Shown: positions 61,390-64,000 of the stretch, piece by piece
Numbering within the stretch: position 1 is the first letter of the stretch
Layout of the letters: the number at the start of each line of letters is the position of its first letter
Source of the DNA: Planctomycetaceae bacterium
GTDB lineage: Bacteria; Planctomycetota; Planctomycetia; Planctomycetales; Planctomycetaceae
Reading direction: 5' to 3'
Assembly: GCA_041398825.1 (NCBI GenBank)
Contig: JAWKTX010000001.1
Location: 124,001-188,000, forward strand
Length of the DNA: 64,000 nucleotides
Position numbers and translations under genes: made by a program
Notes under the pieces: model-generated
What the model saw: the letters and a program-made list of their open reading frames with translations, nothing else
Databases searched by the model: none
Told to the model about the DNA's origin: nothing

Positions 61390-62757
61390 CTATTGCTGTG
61401 AAGGTGTTTTGATTTGTCGGGACACCACAGCATCCAGTTCACTCAATCCTCGGGTAGCGTCAACTTCGTAGAATCCTGCGTGATAGTGCGCTATCGTGCC
61501 GTCTCGCCCAATGACAATCCAAAGCGGCAGGTTGCCATTGGCGTCTCGTGGATCACCGAGAGCACGAAGGAGTGACCCGTCGTCGTAACCGATGGGATAG
61601 GTGATGTTCATGAATTCGGCCAGTTTCCGAGCCGCCCGTTTACCGCGAGACACTCCATCAGCCGTTTGCAGGTCCGCTCCGACGGCAACACCCACGACCT
61701 GAACTCCAAGCTTCTTTCGCTGATTGAATAAAAAGTCCAGATATCCTGTTTGGCCATACGGCTCCGCGAGCGGCTGGTCTTTGTAGTCCCAAAAGTGCAG
61801 GATGACGATTCGCCCCAGCAGATCCTGAGAATCCAGGGTTCCACCTGAGACAACGTTGAGCGAAAAGTCGGGGGCACGGGAGTTCAGTATCTCTCCGGCT
61901 CTCATCGTGGACGCCGCAATTCGCGTTTTTTCGGATTTCAGGCTGGATGTCAGTCGAAGTACAAGTTCCTGAAGTGGCGTGCCCTCAGAAAGCTGATGAA
62001 GTGTGGGTTGCACCTGAGCAGTCAGATCCGCCTGGCGTGGTGAGAGTTGTTTTAGCTGGGTATCCGGTCTTCGACCGAGGTTTTTCTGAAGTTGCAGCAG
62101 GAGTTCCATGACATTCCGTGTCCTGGCGGCGATCTCCTGCGGGAGTGTCGTCTGCCTGGTTTGGCGGATCTTCAGCAGAAACCGGTCCCCGCGGCCCATG
62201 AAAACATCTGCTTCAGCCTGCCACAACACTCCGGTGCTTCTGTCGACAAGTAATGACTGCTTTCTGCCCCGCTTCTCCGACGCTTCGATGAACCAACAGT
62301 CCTGCCCGGCTTCTCGACGAGGTTCCAAAATAGTGAGTTTCCATCCGTCAATCTCCCAAGAGGTGCCGATCCCGGCGTCATTCAGCAACTGCACATGAAG
62401 AAATGGCAGAGAAATGGAGTAGTCGTGACCGTCGTAGTTGTAAACAATATGTGGAACAGGGCCAGAGGATTCGCTTCCCGTATTGAGCCTGCCAAAACTT
62501 TCCGGCCATCCGCACCCAGTCCCGGCGTCATCGAGGACATGGAAGAAACTGTTTTCGGCGGAATTCAAAAGGGATGATTCGAAGCGACGAATGATGTCTC
62601 CGTCTCCGCGCCCTTGTAACAGTGTTCCACTGAATCGAAACAGAAATTGATCCGAGGCTGGTTCATCGGCCTCAGCAATTTGTGACGACGTCACCAGTGA
62701 AAATGTGACCAGTGAAAATATCACCAGGGAGTGTGTCAGAAACGCAGTCAATCTCAT
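61390..62757 (-). CDS. Exported TlpA/AhpC-like protein lacking the CXXC
   Basis: Protein of 455 residues. I chose the ATG at 62757, after a GCAGGACTC ribosome site, because it opens a signal peptide; the frame is open to 62823. The signal region has a near-repeated sequence (SLVIFSLVTFSLVTSS). The middle part (about 35-290) is beta-rich, then helical, and unrecognised. The C-terminal part (about 295-445) is a TlpA/AhpC-like thioredoxin fold: APDFSLNVVSGGTLDSQDLLGRIVILHFWDYKDQP...LPLWIVIGRDGTIAHYHAGF. Where redox-active members have WCxxC, it has WDYKDQP, so no redox Cys. It is probably a binding or structural form. Convergent with the methyltransferase gene. Confidence 0.85.
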   Translation of the reverse strand: MRLTAFLTHSLVIFSLVTFSLVTSSQIAEADEPASDQFLFRFSGTLLQGRGDGDIIRRFESSLLNSAENSFFHVLDDAGTGCGWPESFGRLNTGSESSGPVPHIVYNYDGHDYSISLPFLHVQLLNDAGIGTSWEIDGWKLTILEPRREAGQDCWFIEASEKRGRKQSLLVDRSTGVLWQAEADVFMGRGDRFLLKIRQTRQTTLPQEIAARTRNVMELLLQLQKNLGRRPDTQLKQLSPRQADLTAQVQPTLHQLSEGTPLQELVLRLTSSLKSEKTRIAASTMRAGEILNSRAPDFSLNVVSGGTLDSQDLLGRIVILHFWDYKDQPLAEPYGQTGYLDFLFNQRKKLGVQVVGVAVGADLQTADGVSRGKRAARKLAEFMNITYPIGYDDGSLLRALGDPRDANGNLPLWIVIGRDGTIAHYHAGFYEVDATRGLSELDAVVSRQIKTPSQQ

Positions 62758-63303
62758 GAGTCCTGCAAACGTTCGACGTCGATCCGCACGGACGCTTAAA
62801 CCATCGTGATTCAAATCCAACACTCTTGTAACTCCGGTCCAGGGACTGATTCTCGAGGTCTTGCAGGGGCTTCAGGCGTGAAACGGGTTCCTGCGCTTCA
62901 GGGTGAAGTCGGGAAGAAACGGATTCTCAGACAAATCCTGAGGCGTTTCTCGCTGCAACACGTGTTGTATTCTGGCAACAGATCGATACAAGAGTCGTCC
63001 AGTGCCGATTCTGTGTGCCGAAAAATAATGGTGGGACTATCTCAGATCGAACTCCGACACACAATTGCAGGTGTTCAGAATTATGCTCTTGCAAGAGGCT
63101 CAGTCATGCGGTGGGATTCAAAAAAAAACAAAGGCTCATTACGCTTCACTGTTGCATTCTGTCTCGCAGATGCCTTCGATTGACATCAGGCTTGCAAACG
63201 TTTGCGGCGGCGGGCCGCTGCTCCGCGCACTGCGAAAAGAAGTAAACATCATATTCATAAGAACCAGCCAGACGAATGAAGCTGTCAGCTGAGGAGTTTA
63301 GTC
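62758..63303. promoter_or_regulatory. Divergent intergenic region, about 545 bases
   Basis: Lies between the TlpA-like gene (minus) and the kinase gene at the window edge (plus). Several short frames overlap without a recognisable product. Only the kinase ribosome site (GAGGAG, 63291-63296) stands out. Confidence 0.4.
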
Positions 63304-64000
63304 GTGTCTGATGCACAAAATAAAGTTGGCACTTACGAGCTGAAGAACTGCATTGCCAGTGGTAAGACAACCCAGATTTGGGAGGTGACGGAGAACGGGA
63401 CGCTCTCGTTTGCGATGAAGTTGATGCTGGAAGATGCCCGGAAGAAGCCCGAAGAAAAGGCAATCCTTAAGCACGAGTTCAAGGTCGGGAAAAGCTTCGA
63501 CCACCCATCCGTGATCCGGTTTCACAAGATTGAAGTCAGCCGCGATCACGCGTTCTTTATTATGGACTTTTTCCGTGCGCCCAGCATGAAGGTTCAGATT
63601 GCGACAAATCTGCCTGACGTGCAGAGTCGATTTGCCAGGATCGCTGAATCGATCTGCACTGCGATGACGCATGTCCATGAAAAGGGGTGGCTGCATCGGG
63701 ATATCAAGCCGGAGAATATTCTGGTGAACAAGACCGGAGAAACTCGCGTCGTCGACTTCTCCCTGGCGTCAAAAATTGCAAAAGGGCTTGGGAAGCTGGT
63801 TGGGGGCAAATCAAAGATTATTCAGGGCACAAGGACATATATCGCTCCGGAAGTAATTATGCGAAAGCATGTCGATGAAAGGACTGATATATATAGCCTT
63901 GGTGTTACGCTGTTTGAGCTTGCTACTGGTGTGCCACCTTTCGCGGGCCTGGATCCCAATGATCTGCTGAAGAAACACTTGTCGGAGGCACCAGCACCCC
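63304..64000 (+). CDS. Ser/Thr protein kinase, partial at window edge
   Basis: The frame is open from a GTG at 63304, with GAGGAG seven bases upstream, to the window end (232 codons visible); no stop is reached, so the C-terminus is missing. Kinase motifs are AMKLM with Lys39, WLHRDIKPEN (His131, Asp133), VVDFSLASK where DFG is expected (Asp151, Gly replaced by Ser), GTRTYIAPEV and DIYSLGVTLFELATG. The Gly-rich loop is degenerate (CIASGKTTQIWEV). It has no N-terminal lead-in region, unlike the kinase at 56411. Activity is likely given the HRD and Lys, but the DFS and weak loop leave some doubt. Confidence 0.9.
   Translation, partial: MSDAQNKVGTYELKNCIASGKTTQIWEVTENGTLSFAMKLMLEDARKKPEEKAILKHEFKVGKSFDHPSVIRFHKIEVSRDHAFFIMDFFRAPSMKVQIATNLPDVQSRFARIAESICTAMTHVHEKGWLHRDIKPENILVNKTGETRVVDFSLASKIAKGLGKLVGGKSKIIQGTRTYIAPEVIMRKHVDERTDIYSLGVTLFELATGVPPFAGLDPNDLLKKHLSEAPAP

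Overview
The window reads as chromosomal DNA of a planctomycete, probably order Planctomycetales. The evidence is three DUF1559 pseudopilin-like proteins (N-terminal GFTLIELLVVIAII, C-terminal HTGGAQ...GDGSVRF), two DUF1549/DUF1553 proteins, a DUF1501 Tat-signal protein, an FGly-type sulfatase, several serine/threonine kinases, a Rho with a very long charged N-terminus, and recurrent intergenic palindromes of a kind common in planctomycetes. I cannot assign a genus. I see no rRNA, tRNA, CRISPR array, transposase or phage gene.

Layout. 1-8.7 kb (mostly minus strand): a TgpA-like transglutaminase membrane protein whose catalytic Cys appears to be missing, a DUF58 protein, a DUF1559 pseudopilin, a small His/Cys-rich secreted protein, an OprO/OprP-type porin and a small unknown helical protein, separated by palindromic repeats. 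9-13 kb: a CHASE3-PAS-PAS hybrid histidine kinase followed by an NtrC-type sigma-54 activator, a clear two-component pair. 13.1-15.4 kb: a DUF1549/DUF1553 protein on the minus strand. 15.6-18.8 kb: a cassette of pseudopilin, lipoprotein, pseudopilin, lipoprotein, preceded by a good match to a sigma-54 promoter. 18.9-30.2 kb: an inositol-monophosphatase-family enzyme, then two translationally coupled giant exported membrane proteins of 1152 and 2298 residues. 30.5-38 kb: a redoxin-cytochrome-copper monooxygenase fusion, a sulfatase, and a DUF1549/DUF1553 plus DUF1501 pair. 38-47 kb: hydrolase, PabB, a thioredoxin/YHS-like protein, Rho, Tgt and PurA. 47.8-64 kb: signalling genes (solo LuxR-type HTH, PP2C phosphatase, histidine kinase, two Ser/Thr kinases, a solo receiver), a Cys-rich 66-bp tandem-repeat protein, a GT-C-like membrane protein, a glutaredoxin-like membrane protein, an RlmI-like methyltransferase and a TlpA-like protein without its CXXC.

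How the genes may work together. The best candidate for an undescribed system is the 19.85-30.2 kb gene pair. Together they hold three successive modules, each made of a signal peptide, about 1000 exported beta-rich residues and a membrane segment or cluster. The second gene looks like a fusion, because an intact-looking signal peptide sits in its middle. The cassette of pseudopilins and lipoproteins lies just upstream, and an NtrC-type activator is nearby, so a co-regulated cell-surface assembly is possible. This is inference: I recognise no named domain in the two giants.
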